This document shows positions 42,316 through 50,816 of a stretch of 64,000 nt of DNA, one piece after another. How positions within the stretch are numbered: position 1 is the first letter of the stretch; each line of letters starts with the position of its first letter. A model generated the notes under the pieces. The model was given only the letters and a program-made list of their open reading frames with translations, was not told the DNA's origin and did no database searches. The position numbers were made by a program, and so were the translations under genes. Source of the stretch: Tangfeifania diversioriginum (GTDB lineage: Bacteria; Bacteroidota; Bacteroidia; Bacteroidales; Prolixibacteraceae); assembly GCA_945873105.1 (NCBI GenBank), contig CAMCBW010000018.1, positions 1 to 64,000 of the forward strand, in the 5' to 3' direction.

Positions 42316-43515
42316 TCATTTCTTCGGATCCCGGAATGCCCAGTAATTGCCTCGTGACTCCTCCCGCTCCTGCATATCGGACTGTTGCTGTATCCAGTTT
42401 TGGGCCATGATTTTCATGGAAGGATCAGCATGTTCGAAAAACTGGATGTAAGCCTCACAGAAACGTGGCAACCGCTGATCGACAGGATCCTTGATCCGGT
42501 CTTTGGTGCAGCCGCCAAAACATTTCGTCAACCAGGGACAGAACCTGCATTTGCGTGGAAGCAAAGCCTTTGCCTTCCCAAAATCATCCTGCTTTTTGCT
42601 GTTCAGCATGTTGATGATCTTGTCGTTCCGCAGGTTTCCCAACCGGTGGCGTGGTTCGACAAAAAAATCACAGGAGTAGATATTGCCATTGTGTTCCACC
42701 ACAACATAGGGGCCACACTCCTTGTGCATGGTGCATTCCGGAGCCTCCAACCCGACATAGGAGTGGAAAACCGATTCGAAATGCCTGACCGAGGCAGTCG
42801 GAACCCCATTCACAAAGTCGGCCCTCCAAAGGTCGTACAATTTAACAAGGAATTTGCCATATTTCTCTGCTGTCAGTGAAAAAGGGGCTGCCTGTGAGGG
42901 ATTTTCAGGGTCGGTCTCTACCACCGGGATGAATTGCATCCAGGTAAGTCCCAACCCCTTGTAATAATTGTACAACTCTTCCGGATAATCGGCAGAATAG
43001 TCCGTAATGCAGCACATGGCATTGACGGCAACCCCCTCTTCCAACAACATCCTGGCTTTCTCCTCTACCACCGACCAGGTTTTTTGCAGCCCTTTGTTGA
43101 CCCTGTACCGGTCGTGAATGTGTTCCGGACCGTCCAGTGAAAGACCTATCAGCCAATCGTATTTTTTAAAGAAGGCAGCCCATTCCCGGTCCAACAGTGT
43201 ACCGTTGGTCTGAAATCCATTGCCGACTTGTTTCCCCTGACCATATTTTATTTCGAATTCAATGGCTTTCCGGTAGAAATCGAGACCCATCAGGGCCGGT
43301 TCCCCTCCTTGCCAGGCAATAGAGACCGCAGGTCCCGACTGTTGCATCACCTGGCGGATCATCTCTTCGAGCGTTTCCGGACTCATCCGGTGACTCTTTG
43401 ATTCAGGGAAAAGTGCCTCTTTCTCCAGGTAAAAACAGTAGGTACACTTTAGGTTACAATCAGGGCCTGCCGGTTTTACCAGCACAGAATTGAGCGGCCT
43501 GTGTTTTTGAGCCAT
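42316..43515 (-). CDS. Anaerobic sulfatase-maturating enzyme (radical SAM/SPASM)
   Basis: 399 residues. The radical SAM motif CNLKCTYCFYLEK is followed by the anSME pattern HRMSPETLEEMIRQ and SIAWQGGEPALMGLDFY. The SPASM-type cysteines are in CTMHKECGPYVV, GNIYSCDFFV and CRFCPWLTKCFGGCTKD, which hold two auxiliary clusters. The enzyme turns a Cys or Ser of a sulfatase into formylglycine. No sulfatase gene lies in this window, so its client must be elsewhere in the genome. The stop codon touches a word array. Confidence 0.93.
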   Translation of the reverse strand: MAQKHRPLNSVLVKPAGPDCNLKCTYCFYLEKEALFPESKSHRMSPETLEEMIRQVMQQSGPAVSIAWQGGEPALMGLDFYRKAIEFEIKYGQGKQVGNGFQTNGTLLDREWAAFFKKYDWLIGLSLDGPEHIHDRYRVNKGLQKTWSVVEEKARMLLEEGVAVNAMCCITDYSADYPEELYNYYKGLGLTWMQFIPVVETDPENPSQAAPFSLTAEKYGKFLVKLYDLWRADFVNGVPTASVRHFESVFHSYVGLEAPECTMHKECGPYVVVEHNGNIYSCDFFVEPRHRLGNLRNDKIINMLNSKKQDDFGKAKALLPRKCRFCPWLTKCFGGCTKDRIKDPVDQRLPRFCEAYIQFFEHADPSMKIMAQNWIQQQSDMQEREESRGNYWAFRDPKK

Positions 43516-43574
43516 ATATATTTTTTATGAGCATGCGAAAATAATCAAAATTGGTGAGGCAAATCTATTTTCAG

Positions 43575-43589
43575 CCGATAACCTATCGG
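43575..43589. promoter_or_regulatory. Inverted repeat between divergent anSME and receptor genes
   Basis: CCGATA-ACC-TATCGG, placed between the start of the anSME gene (43515) and that of the TonB-dependent receptor (43642). It could be an operator; no regulator is adjacent. Confidence 0.35.
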
Positions 43590-43641
43590 TGTGCTAACAA
43601 TAATTTCAATACTTTTAGCTGGATGTTTTACAAGTCGGCTT

Positions 43642-46101
43642 ATGGCTTCCAAATGCTTTTTCGGTTTTCTCCTGTTGCTTCTTTTGCAACTCCTTCCAGG
43701 ATACGGACAGGAGCAAACCATCCTGCTGAAAGGGATAACCCTGGGAAGCGACCAGCGGCCACTGGCAGGGGTAAATATCCAGGTAAAAAACAGTAAAAAA
43801 GGCAATTTCAGTGACCAGCATGGCCAGTTCAAAATTAGCATAAATCTCCCGGAAGATTCCATCCTGGTTTTTAGCTGCCTCAATTACCAGACCATCGAGC
43901 TGCCTGTTGGATGGACTACCAAAACGGATCTCCGTGTGGCACTTCAGCCACTTTCCATCCAGATTTCAGAAATCCAGGTCAGCGAGCAACGAAGGACGGC
44001 TCCGGGAGTTGTAAACATTGGTCCGCTACTTACCAGGAATCTCCCCAATGCAGGAGGCGGCGCGATAGAGCAGTTGGTCAAGAGCATGCCGGGTGTCAGC
44101 AGCAACACCGAGTTGTCGCACCAGTACAATGTAAGGGGAGGCAATTACGATGAAAATCTGATTTATGTCAACGGGATAGAGATTTTCCGCCCATTCCTGA
44201 TAAAAACAGGCGAGCAGGAGGGTCTCAGCTTCCTGAATCCGGAAATGGTCTCTGCCGTACGATTCTCTTCCGGCGGTTTTGAGAGCAGTTATGGGGATAA
44301 AATGTCCTCTGTACTGGACATTGATTACAAAACAGTTGAAAAATTTGCCGGTTCAGCCGAACTCGGGGCATTGGGTGCTTCCGCCCACTTCGAAGGGAGG
44401 GCCTTGCAAAACAAATTCTCCTACCTAACGGGAATCCGCTACAAAGACAACCGCTATTTGCTGGGAACACTCGACCAGAAGGGACATTATGATCCATCCA
44501 GTTTTGATTTGCAGGCACTGTTGGGTTACAATTTTTCGGAACGGTGGTCCCTGAATTTCCTGGCCAATGTTTCCCGCAACAATTACAGCTTTACACCGGA
44601 GTCGCGGGAGACCAATTTTGGGACCATGAGTCAGGCCTACCAGTTAAAAATTTACTTTGAAGGCAATGAGCAAGACAAGTTCTCGAACCAGATGGGAGCG
44701 CTTACCCTCAATTATGATCCGACAAAAAACCTCCACCTCCAGCTGACTGGCAGCTCCTTTCGGTCGAACGAGCAGGAGCGCTACGACATACTCGGGCAGT
44801 ACTACCTGAACGAAATCGTTGCCGGATCAGCACCTTCAGACAATCCCGACAGCACCATGCTGCTGGGGGTAGGCTCTTCACTGGTCCATGCGAACAATTA
44901 CCTCCATGCCACCATTCAAACGATCGAGCAAAGCGGGAAATACAAAGTCGGCCTGCATCAAATCAGGTGGGGTCTGAAATACCAGTCCGAGCGCATCCAC
45001 GACCAGGTGAATGAATGGGAGATGCGCGATTCGGCCGGTTATTCGCTTCCATACGGCAAGGAGTCACTGGAACTTTACCGGCACACCAAGGCAGACAACC
45101 AACTGAACAGCAACCGTTACAGTCTCTATCTCCAGGACAATTTTTCTGCCCGGATTCAGAACTCCAACCTTTCGGTCAGTTTTGGCGGCAGGGTGCAATA
45201 CTGGGATTTCAACCACCAAACCATCTTTAGTCCGAGGATCTCAGCCAGATTCTATCCCGGCAGGTTCAAACAGCTTCAGCTGCATGCTGCCTGGGGAAGT
45301 TACCAGCAGATGCCCTTCTTTAAGGAGCTAAAGAACCGGGAGGCGCAGCTGGTCCAAGGGGTCAAGGCACAAAAATCGATACATCACCTGGTCGGGCTTG
45401 ACCATTCCTTCCAATGGGGAGACCGCCCGTTTAAGTTCTCCACGGAGCTGTGGTACAAATCACTGACACACCTGGTTCCCTACAAGGTTACCAACCTTGA
45501 CCTGCAATACTTTCCGGAATACCAGGCCAAAGGATATGCAAAAGGTTTGGAAATGCGGTTGTTCGGAGAGCCCATTCCCGGGGCTACCTCCTGGGCATCC
45601 CTCACACTCATGAAAACGGAGGAGGATATTTCCGGAGACCAGTACCTGAAGAATGGCTCCAACGGTGCACCGGATGTAACGGTCTACCCGGGTTATCTGC
45701 CGCGACCTTCCGATCAACGTTTCAACTTCTCCCTCTTTTTCCAGGATTATTTGCCCAGGAATCCTACCGTGAAGATGAACCTTACCCTTTTGTACGGCAG
45801 CGGATTGCCCTTCGGCCCACCCCAGAAAGAGCGATACATGGACAGATACCTTATGCCCTCCTACAAACGGGTGGATGTGGGATTCTCCAAAATGCTGGTT
45901 GGAGCTCCCGAGGCAAAAAGCGTCAATTTCTTTACCCAAAACCTGAAGGAAGCATGGATTTCGCTGGAAATATTCAACCTTTTCGACCTCAACAATACCA
46001 TCTCCTACTATTGGGTATCTGATTTCCAGAACCAGATGCATGCAGTTCCCAATTACCTGACGGGAAGAAGGATCAATTTGAAGATGTCGTTGAGTTTCTA
46101 A
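43642..46101 (+). CDS. TonB-dependent receptor with CarboxypepD-reg-like domain
   Basis: 819 residues from the Met at 43642, which gives a signal peptide (CFFGFLLLLLLQLLPGYG-Q). Residues 25-110 are a carboxypeptidase regulatory-like domain (LKGITLGSDQRPLAGVNIQV, GQFKISI). The plug has IEQLVKSMPGVSSNTELS and YNVRGGNYDENLIYVNGIEI. A 22-strand barrel follows, ending RRINLKMSLSF with the terminal Phe of outer-membrane proteins. No SusD or TonB gene follows, so it is not a typical glycan SusCD pair; ligands could be metal chelates, peptides or other nutrients. Confidence 0.92.
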   Translation: MASKCFFGFLLLLLLQLLPGYGQEQTILLKGITLGSDQRPLAGVNIQVKNSKKGNFSDQHGQFKISINLPEDSILVFSCLNYQTIELPVGWTTKTDLRVALQPLSIQISEIQVSEQRRTAPGVVNIGPLLTRNLPNAGGGAIEQLVKSMPGVSSNTELSHQYNVRGGNYDENLIYVNGIEIFRPFLIKTGEQEGLSFLNPEMVSAVRFSSGGFESSYGDKMSSVLDIDYKTVEKFAGSAELGALGASAHFEGRALQNKFSYLTGIRYKDNRYLLGTLDQKGHYDPSSFDLQALLGYNFSERWSLNFLANVSRNNYSFTPESRETNFGTMSQAYQLKIYFEGNEQDKFSNQMGALTLNYDPTKNLHLQLTGSSFRSNEQERYDILGQYYLNEIVAGSAPSDNPDSTMLLGVGSSLVHANNYLHATIQTIEQSGKYKVGLHQIRWGLKYQSERIHDQVNEWEMRDSAGYSLPYGKESLELYRHTKADNQLNSNRYSLYLQDNFSARIQNSNLSVSFGGRVQYWDFNHQTIFSPRISARFYPGRFKQLQLHAAWGSYQQMPFFKELKNREAQLVQGVKAQKSIHHLVGLDHSFQWGDRPFKFSTELWYKSLTHLVPYKVTNLDLQYFPEYQAKGYAKGLEMRLFGEPIPGATSWASLTLMKTEEDISGDQYLKNGSNGAPDVTVYPGYLPRPSDQRFNFSLFFQDYLPRNPTVKMNLTLLYGSGLPFGPPQKERYMDRYLMPSYKRVDVGFSKMLVGAPEAKSVNFFTQNLKEAWISLEIFNLFDLNNTISYYWVSDFQNQMHAVPNYLTGRRINLKMSLSF

Positions 46102-46122
46102 TTGAGTATACATGGATGTTTA

Positions 46123-46163
46123 AAGAATCGAACCGGTCACAAATTGTGACCGGTTCGATTCTT
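46123..46163. terminator. Perfect 20-bp inverted repeat between convergent genes
   Basis: AAGAATCGAACCGGTCACAA (46123) pairs base for base with TTGTGACCGGTTCGATTCTT (46144) around one A. It lies between the stop of the receptor (46101) and that of the ORF6N gene (46200). It could act as a bidirectional terminator although the T tract is weak. Its core (ACCGGTCrCAA) also occurs inside the ORF6N gene. Confidence 0.6.
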
Positions 46164-46199
46164 CAAAATATACTCAACATTCTCACAACGAACAGGAAT

Positions 46200-46732
46200 T
46201 TAGATTTTTTGATCAACTCTATAACCAATTGGCCTTCTTGGTTTGTTTGCTTTCTCGTGCAAAGCATCAATCTGACCCAACAAGAACTTAAATGCTTGGT
46301 TAAGTTTGGAATCTAGTTTCAAGATTTCTTCCTTTAACGATTCATTCTCCTTTAACAACGACCGGTACCTGGCAAAAGCCCTCATAATTTCAATATTGAT
46401 TTTAATCGCCTTTTCGGAATGCAGCACTGAGGAGAGCATAGCTACCCCTTGCTCAGTAAATACCATTGGGTTTACGGATGAGTGCTTCATTATTGTTAAC
46501 CGGTCGCAATTTGCGACCAGTTCATCTCTCTCTGATCGAACAAGTTCAAACATAAAATCCTCTGGAAATCTACCAATATTACGTCTGACTTGCTGTTTCA
46601 GCACTTTTGTTGATACACCAACAATGAAGCCAAATCCATATCTATCATCACTTTAAATCCTCTAAACGGAAAAATTAGAGTTTCATATTCAGGCTTTATA
46701 GTACTTTGAATGGTATGATCCATTTGTTCCAT
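46200..46732 (-). pseudogene. ORF6N-domain protein gene with a frameshift
   Basis: Two frames together encode one protein. The first, from the ATG at 46732, reads LIFPFRGFKVMIDMDLASL. The second, from about 46624 to 46200, reads GVSTKVLKQQVRRNIGRF, PEDFMFELVRSERDELVANC, DRLTIMKHSS and NPMVFTEQGVAMLSSVL. ORF6N relatives read DLA-x-LYGV-x-TKxLK continuously, so one base of the Tyr codon is missing near 46624. The C-terminus is a coiled coil (SLLKENESLKEEILKLDSKL). ORF6N proteins are phage-type DNA-binding regulators. As sequenced, the full protein cannot be made. Confidence 0.8.
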
Positions 46733-46819
46733 TTTACTAAGTCCTTTTGTATAAAGTTAAGGCAAAACCATGAGAATAACGAATCTATGGATCGCAATCG
46801 ACAAAGCATAAATCATATT

Positions 46820-46827
46820 TATATTTG
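46820..46827 (+). promoter_or_regulatory. -7 promoter element of rocD
   Basis: TATATTTG matches the Bacteroidetes TAnnTTTG element. It is 57 bases upstream of the rocD start. No good TTG is found at the expected distance upstream, so the -33 part is weak. Confidence 0.5.
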
Positions 46828-46883
46828 TAAAAACTATTTAGCTTCGTTCACTAATTAAACCCAAATATTAAATCGTTAAGAAG

Positions 46884-48095
46884 ATGAAAACACAAGATTA
46901 TATAAATAGGGAAGACCTATACGGCGCACACAACTACCATCCGCTACCTGTTGTATTGGAAAGAGGGGAAGGCGTTTTTGTCTGGGATGTGGAAGGCAAA
47001 CGCTATTTCGACTTTTTGGCCTCCTACTCTGCGGTCAACCAGGGTCATTGTCACCCTAGAATCGTTAAAGCATTGGTCGACCAGGCCGGAAAGCTGGCCT
47101 TGACTTCACGTGCCTTCTACAACAATGTATTGGGGGAGTGGGAAGAGTACATGACCAGATTGTTTGGTTACGACAAGATTCTCCCGATGAACTCGGGTGC
47201 AGAAGGGGATGAAACCGCCCTGAAGCTGATCCGGAAATGGGCGTACAAGGTAAAGGGCATTCCTGAAAATGAAGCAAGGATCATCGTCTGCGACGGTAAC
47301 TTTCACGGCCGTACCATCACCATCATTTCGATGTCGTCCGATCCTGATTCCTACGCCGGCTATGGGCCCTACACCCCCGGATTTGTCAGAATTCCCTACA
47401 ACGACCTGAAGGCACTGGAAAAAGAGTTGAGCCACCCCTATACAGCCGGCTTCCTGGTGGAGCCAATCCAGGCCGAAGCAGGGGTTTATGTACCGGAAGA
47501 CAACTACCTGAAAAAAGCGGCCAAGCTCTGCAAAGAATACAATGTTTTGCTGGCTGCAGACGAGGTTCAGACTGGTCTCTGCCGTACCGGCAAAATGCTG
47601 GCCTGCGACCATGAAGGGGTTCGTCCGGATTTGCTGATCCTTGGCAAGGCCGCCTCCGGCGGGATGTACCCAGTCTCCTGTGTACTGGCCGATGATGAGA
47701 TCATGCTGACCATTCGTCCGGGAGAGCATGGCTCCACCTATGGCGGGAATCCGCTGGCGGCGAAAGTTTCGCTGGCCGCCATGCAAGTTCTGCTAGATGA
47801 GAAATTGTCAGAAAATGCCACTGTGATTGGAAAGCTCTTCCGCGACAGGATGAAGGCATTCGACTCCCCGCTGATCGAGGAGGTGCGTGGCAAAGGATTG
47901 CTGAATGCCATCCAGATCCGCCCGGTGAACGGCAAACAAGCCTGGGATCTTTGCCTGGTCATGAAGGAGAATGGCATTCTGGCCAAACCGACCCACGAGC
48001 ACACCATCCGTTTCACGCCTCCGCTGATCATCGACGAAGCACAGATGAACGAGGCGATTGAACTGATTCAGCAATCGATGCGGGAGTTTGTTTGA
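46884..48095 (+). CDS. rocD: Ornithine-oxo-acid aminotransferase
   Basis: 403 residues. RocD-type motifs: INREDLYGAHNYHPLPVVLE at the start, FDFLASYSAVNQGHCHPRIV, MNSGAEGDETALKLIRKW and DEVQTGLCRTGKM. The PLP lysine is in LLILGKAASGGMYPVSCVLA, and HGSTYGGNPLA follows. It moves the delta-amino group of ornithine to 2-oxoglutarate and yields glutamate semialdehyde, linking arginine/ornithine with proline and glutamate. No other arginine gene is adjacent. Confidence 0.96.
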   Translation: MKTQDYINREDLYGAHNYHPLPVVLERGEGVFVWDVEGKRYFDFLASYSAVNQGHCHPRIVKALVDQAGKLALTSRAFYNNVLGEWEEYMTRLFGYDKILPMNSGAEGDETALKLIRKWAYKVKGIPENEARIIVCDGNFHGRTITIISMSSDPDSYAGYGPYTPGFVRIPYNDLKALEKELSHPYTAGFLVEPIQAEAGVYVPEDNYLKKAAKLCKEYNVLLAADEVQTGLCRTGKMLACDHEGVRPDLLILGKAASGGMYPVSCVLADDEIMLTIRPGEHGSTYGGNPLAAKVSLAAMQVLLDEKLSENATVIGKLFRDRMKAFDSPLIEEVRGKGLLNAIQIRPVNGKQAWDLCLVMKENGILAKPTHEHTIRFTPPLIIDEAQMNEAIELIQQSMREFV

Positions 48096-48184
48096 AAAGG
48101 CTGAGAGTTCGGCATTTTTGAAGGTGAAAGTCCATTGAACCGGATAGGCCGATGGTCCTTTTAGGGCATTGGAGGGTAGCGAAG

Positions 48185-48838
48185 TCAATGAAGATATCCC
48201 AGCCTTTTAAGGTCATCCGCCTCTTTGGTCAAGTGGGCTTTCCCATTGGTAATTACATACAGGTGGTCGCTTATTTCGGTGATGTAACGGTGCATATGGT
48301 CTGTAATGATGACCCCCTTGTTCTTCTTCTCCTCCAGCATGATGTTTTTTAATACCTCCACATGCAGCGGCATGATGTGCGAGAAGGGTTCGTCGAGCAT
48401 GCAGAATTTGGTTTTGGCGGCAAGGATGGCATATACCTCCACAATCCGCCGCTCACCACCGGATAGCTTGCCCAATTTCCTTTGGTGAAATTTCTCAAAC
48501 TCCGGGAACCAATTGATGAAAGAGGCAAAATCCAGTCCGAAGTCTGAAAATATTCGCCTGACGGTGAAATCCTTCGGAATGAAATTGAATTGGGGCAGAT
48601 ACCTGAACAATTGGGGATCGCGGTAGCCGTCGAAGATAGGTTTCCCGTCTATCCGGATGGATTTGTCGGTGGCGGGCAGCACCCCGTAGATGATGTTCAT
48701 CAGGCAGCTCTTTCCGCACCCGTTCCGGCCCAGGATGCCCGTGATTTTTCCCGTCTCGCTGGTAAAATAGACATCCTGCAGCACCCGGTGGTGGCCGAAT
48801 TCGAGGATGATGCTATCAACCTCCAGTTTGTGAACCAT
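48185..48838 (-). CDS. ABC transporter ATP-binding protein
   Basis: 217 residues. Walker A GILGRNGCGKSCLMN, Q-loop region LPQFNFIPKDF, signature KLSGGERRIVEVYAILA and Walker B FCMLDEPFSHIMP, with the switch His in VIITDHMHRYI. It lacks membrane helices. Its partner is the small membrane protein encoded upstream (48816-49136), with which it overlaps by 23 bases. Such short two-gene ABC units are frequent in Bacteroidetes and their cargo is unknown. Confidence 0.9.
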   Translation of the reverse strand: MVHKLEVDSIILEFGHHRVLQDVYFTSETGKITGILGRNGCGKSCLMNIIYGVLPATDKSIRIDGKPIFDGYRDPQLFRYLPQFNFIPKDFTVRRIFSDFGLDFASFINWFPEFEKFHQRKLGKLSGGERRIVEVYAILAAKTKFCMLDEPFSHIMPLHVEVLKNIMLEEKKNKGVIITDHMHRYITEISDHLYVITNGKAHLTKEADDLKRLGYLH

Positions 48839-49136
48839 TCATTTTCAGCATTAAAACGATTGTGGATACTATAAATACCAAGAAATCAAACGCCAGTGCA
48901 GGAATCCAAAGCACGCGTTTAGAGATGCCAAGGTTATCGTAGTAGTAATATTCTTTTCGTTTGTTGTGGTCGACAAAATAGTAGATGATCCACATGGTGC
49001 CCACCTTTATCCAAAAGAGAAACGTAAACATGGCAATGCCGGTGGTGTAGAGCGTACCCAGGCAGGCGGCAGTCAGCAGGAAACCGGCGAAAGCGAAGGA
49101 GCTGTAGAAAGAGAGCATGGAGCGAAGTATCCTCAT
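48816..49136 (-). CDS. Small membrane protein paired with the ABC ATPase
   Basis: 106 residues with three membrane helices (FYSSFAFAGFLLTAACLGTL, FTFLFWIKVGTMWIIYYFV, LWIPALAFDFLVFIVSTIVL) and a charged loop HNKRKEYYYYDNLGISK. I do not recognise a family. The gene overlaps the ABC ATPase gene, which supports a joint role, perhaps as membrane anchor. It is too small for a usual ABC permease. Confidence 0.75.
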   Translation of the reverse strand: MRILRSMLSFYSSFAFAGFLLTAACLGTLYTTGIAMFTFLFWIKVGTMWIIYYFVDHNKRKEYYYYDNLGISKRVLWIPALAFDFLVFIVSTIVLMLKMNGSQTGG

Positions 49137-49416
49137 GGAAAGTGGTTCTGGGAATTATGAATTGCCTGACAGATCAGTAATAACCTGAAGACAAAAGCAC
49201 TTGCTAAATGTGAGTACAGGTCACTGTTTAGAGGATGCAATTAATATATTGTCAGTTGCTTGGAATACATCTTTTAACTTATGACCGAAAATTACCTTGT
49301 TTGGAATTTCTCCAGCCATTACAATTCTGGATAAGCTGCTATTTCTTAATCGGACAACAAATATTTGACACCTAAATTTTGTGAATTGATTTTCATTTTT
49401 ATTAACTTTGATCCAA

Positions 49417-49486
49417 GCAGTAATTGTTAATAAACAAAGATCAAGCTGCCGGCAAAGGGGAGGGACCAGAGCCGGCAGCTTTTTTA
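49417..49486 (+). ncRNA. Putative small RNA A (promoter plus hairpin terminator)
   Basis: A promoter (TTG at about 49379-49381, 21 bases, TAACTTTG at 49403-49410) is followed 32 bases later by a strong hairpin: AAGCTGCCGGC (49443) pairing with GCCGGCAGCTT, then a T run. No reading frame of note lies between. Transcription would yield about 70 nt. Two further copies of the hairpin are at 50225 and 50846. The rest of 49137-49673 holds no gene. Confidence 0.5.
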
Positions 49487-49545
49487 TGTAACCAATTCCC
49501 AGGGTCTGAGATGCCATTACATGCGTTGGGTGAAGAGTTTCGATT

Positions 49546-49581
49546 GGACGCCCACGCAGGGGCGCCCCTGCGTGGGCGTCC
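49546..49581. repeat. Perfect 36-bp palindrome
   Basis: Arms of 17 bases (GGACGCCCACGCAGGGG and its exact complement) around CG. Such GC-rich hairpins are often dispersed REP-like repeats; this is the only copy seen here. Confidence 0.75.
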
Positions 49582-49671
49582 GAACATGCCTTGGATGATT
49601 GACGTTCGTTGGATGAGCCCTTACATGACTTGGATGAAGGTTGACGCTCTTTGGATGAGCCCCAACGTGTA
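49582..49671. repeat. Degenerate tandem with TTGGATGA words
   Basis: TTGGATGA recurs four times, within two longer units of about 43 bases that begin TTGACGyTC and include TTGGATGAGCCC. It reads through in frame on the plus strand (TTGGATGAGCCC gives W-M-S-P) but I do not think it is translated. Confidence 0.5.
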
Positions 49672-49673
49672 GA

Positions 49674-49901
49674 TTACAATTTTTTTAATAAACCGTTGAT
49701 TGATAAATCTTCATCCAGCAATCTCCAGTGTATTCCATAACCTGAAGGCGAAACTTTAAAGTCATTTCTTTCCTGCTCGGTTGCCTTTGATAGCTTCTCG
49801 GAAATTTCAGACAATTTTACTTTAACGATCTGATTATCTATGGATAAAACCAAATATTCATTTTCAAAAGCAATTTGTGATAAATTGTATGCCTTTTCCA
49901 T
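49674..49901 (-). CDS. DUF2442 protein
   Basis: 75 residues: IAFENEYLVLSIDNQIVKVK followed by RNDFKVSPSGYGIHWRLLDE and DLSINGLL, the DUF2442 family pattern. In many bacteria DUF2442 genes sit directly next to DUF4160 genes, as here, and the pair has been suggested to act as a toxin-antitoxin-like module. The role is unproven. It starts 6 bases after the DUF4160 gene. Confidence 0.9.
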   Translation of the reverse strand: MEKAYNLSQIAFENEYLVLSIDNQIVKVKLSEISEKLSKATEQERNDFKVSPSGYGIHWRLLDEDLSINGLLKKL

Positions 49902-49907
49902 AATTAG

Positions 49908-50156
49908 TTATTCTTTAAAAAAATTATTCCATTCTGTAACCAGGTAATCAAAATGCTCATAGATGATCTTTTTAATTTCACGCCTGGCTTGAGGTGTTAA
50001 ATTGTATTCCAGAGCTGTCTTGATTTCGAAATTTTCAATATCCAACCAAAACTTACATTCCATATCACCCTTTTCGGCATGTATGTGAATTGGCTCATTC
50101 TTCTCATTCGCCCAGAAATATAATCTCCACCCTGCAATTAATAGAACTGTTGGCAT
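49908..50156 (-). CDS. DUF4160 protein
   Basis: 82 residues: MPTVLLIAGWRLYFWANEKN, then EPIHIHAEKGDMECKFWLD, then the closing helix REIKKIIYEHFDYLVTEWN. This is a clear DUF4160 signature. On the minus strand TAACTTTG (50166-50173) lies 9 bases upstream and fits a -7 promoter element, although no -33 TTG is at the right distance. It makes a two-gene unit with the DUF2442 gene. Confidence 0.9.
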   Translation of the reverse strand: MPTVLLIAGWRLYFWANEKNEPIHIHAEKGDMECKFWLDIENFEIKTALEYNLTPQARREIKKIIYEHFDYLVTEWNNFFKE

Positions 50157-50194
50157 TTTTTATTTCAAAGTTACAAAAGTTTGTCATTGGTCGA

Positions 50195-50267
50195 TCCGCC
50201 AAGATAGAACATTTGCCTATGATTAAGCTACCGGCCAGGAAGACGCACCAGAGCCGGCAGTTCTTTT
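50195..50267 (+). ncRNA. Putative small RNA B (weak promoter, hairpin terminator)
   Basis: The hairpin AAGCTACCGGCC (50225) to GCCGGCAGTT with TTCTTTTG after it repeats that of copies A and C, including the loop AGACGCACCAGAG. Upstream bases ACATTTGCCTATGATTA resemble those of copy C. A promoter is less clear: AAAGTTTG at about 50176 is a poor match. The transcript start given is a guess. Confidence 0.35.
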
Positions 50268-50418
50268 GTTTAGAGCAAAGTATTCTTGCAAGTTTAATTG
50301 ACAAAAGCACACTACTAAGGCTAAAATTTGGTAACTTTAATGAGTATTGTTAGCAGAATATTTATAAACACCAATGAGTCTCTAGCTCTTGTTAAACAAT
50401 ACTTTAAGAAGTTAAGTT

Positions 50419-50601
50419 ATGGCTAATTATAAGAAATTAGATGATTTAGAGTTGGTTTTCGTTAACGAACCCATGTCAGAAAAGGAAGACAAAGATTTTA
50501 GCGACTTTCTTAAAAATCGGAAAACCAAGCCATTGCCAAAATCAAAACAATATCAAAAGACTCCGACTGTAACTAAACCTAAAAAAGAGGAATTGGCATA
50601 G
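50419..50601 (+). CDS. Small hypothetical protein, 60 aa
   Basis: The sequence MANYKKLDDLELVFVNEPMS, EKEDKDFSDFLKNRK is followed by a Lys/Pro/Thr-rich tail. It is acidic in the first half and basic in the second, with no membrane segment. The layout resembles small uncharacterised Bacteroidetes proteins of similar opening sequence. I cannot assign a function; it may be an antitoxin-like or transcription-associated peptide. It is isolated between small-RNA copies B and C. Confidence 0.55.
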   Translation: MANYKKLDDLELVFVNEPMSEKEDKDFSDFLKNRKTKPLPKSKQYQKTPTVTKPKKEELA

Positions 50602-50626
50602 ATTTTCTCCTGTTAGCTGGGTTTTT

Positions 50627-50734
50627 CACCACATTAGGCACATAGAACACATAGAAGAAGGGCAAGATCAGTGCGTTTAAGTTATTTCCTATTGCTTTTT
50701 TTCCTATTGTGACCTATGCGCCTATTGTGGTGAT
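50627..50734. repeat. CACCACATTAGGCACATAG inverted repeat
   Basis: CACCACATTAGGCACATAG (50629) pairs imperfectly with CTATGCGCCTATTGTGGTG (50714), and ACACATAGAAGAAGG with CCTATTGTGAC-like words between. The interval 50602-50913 contains only this and small RNA copy C. Confidence 0.65.
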
Positions 50735-50816
50735 AAACAATAGTTAGTTACTATTTTGCCCACAATTTTTCAGGCAAATATTGCTTTTTGTAGTTTAGGT
50801 TATAACTTTAAGCCGT

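Noticed and set aside
46131-46165. tRNA-like T-arm (GGTTCGATTC)
   Set aside because: The sequence is half of a perfect palindrome; no acceptor, D or anticodon arm can be drawn around it.
49221-49517. Minus-strand open frame of 98 codons
   Set aside because: It runs through the promoter and hairpin of small RNA A and shows no domain or good codon pattern; it reads as an antisense shadow.
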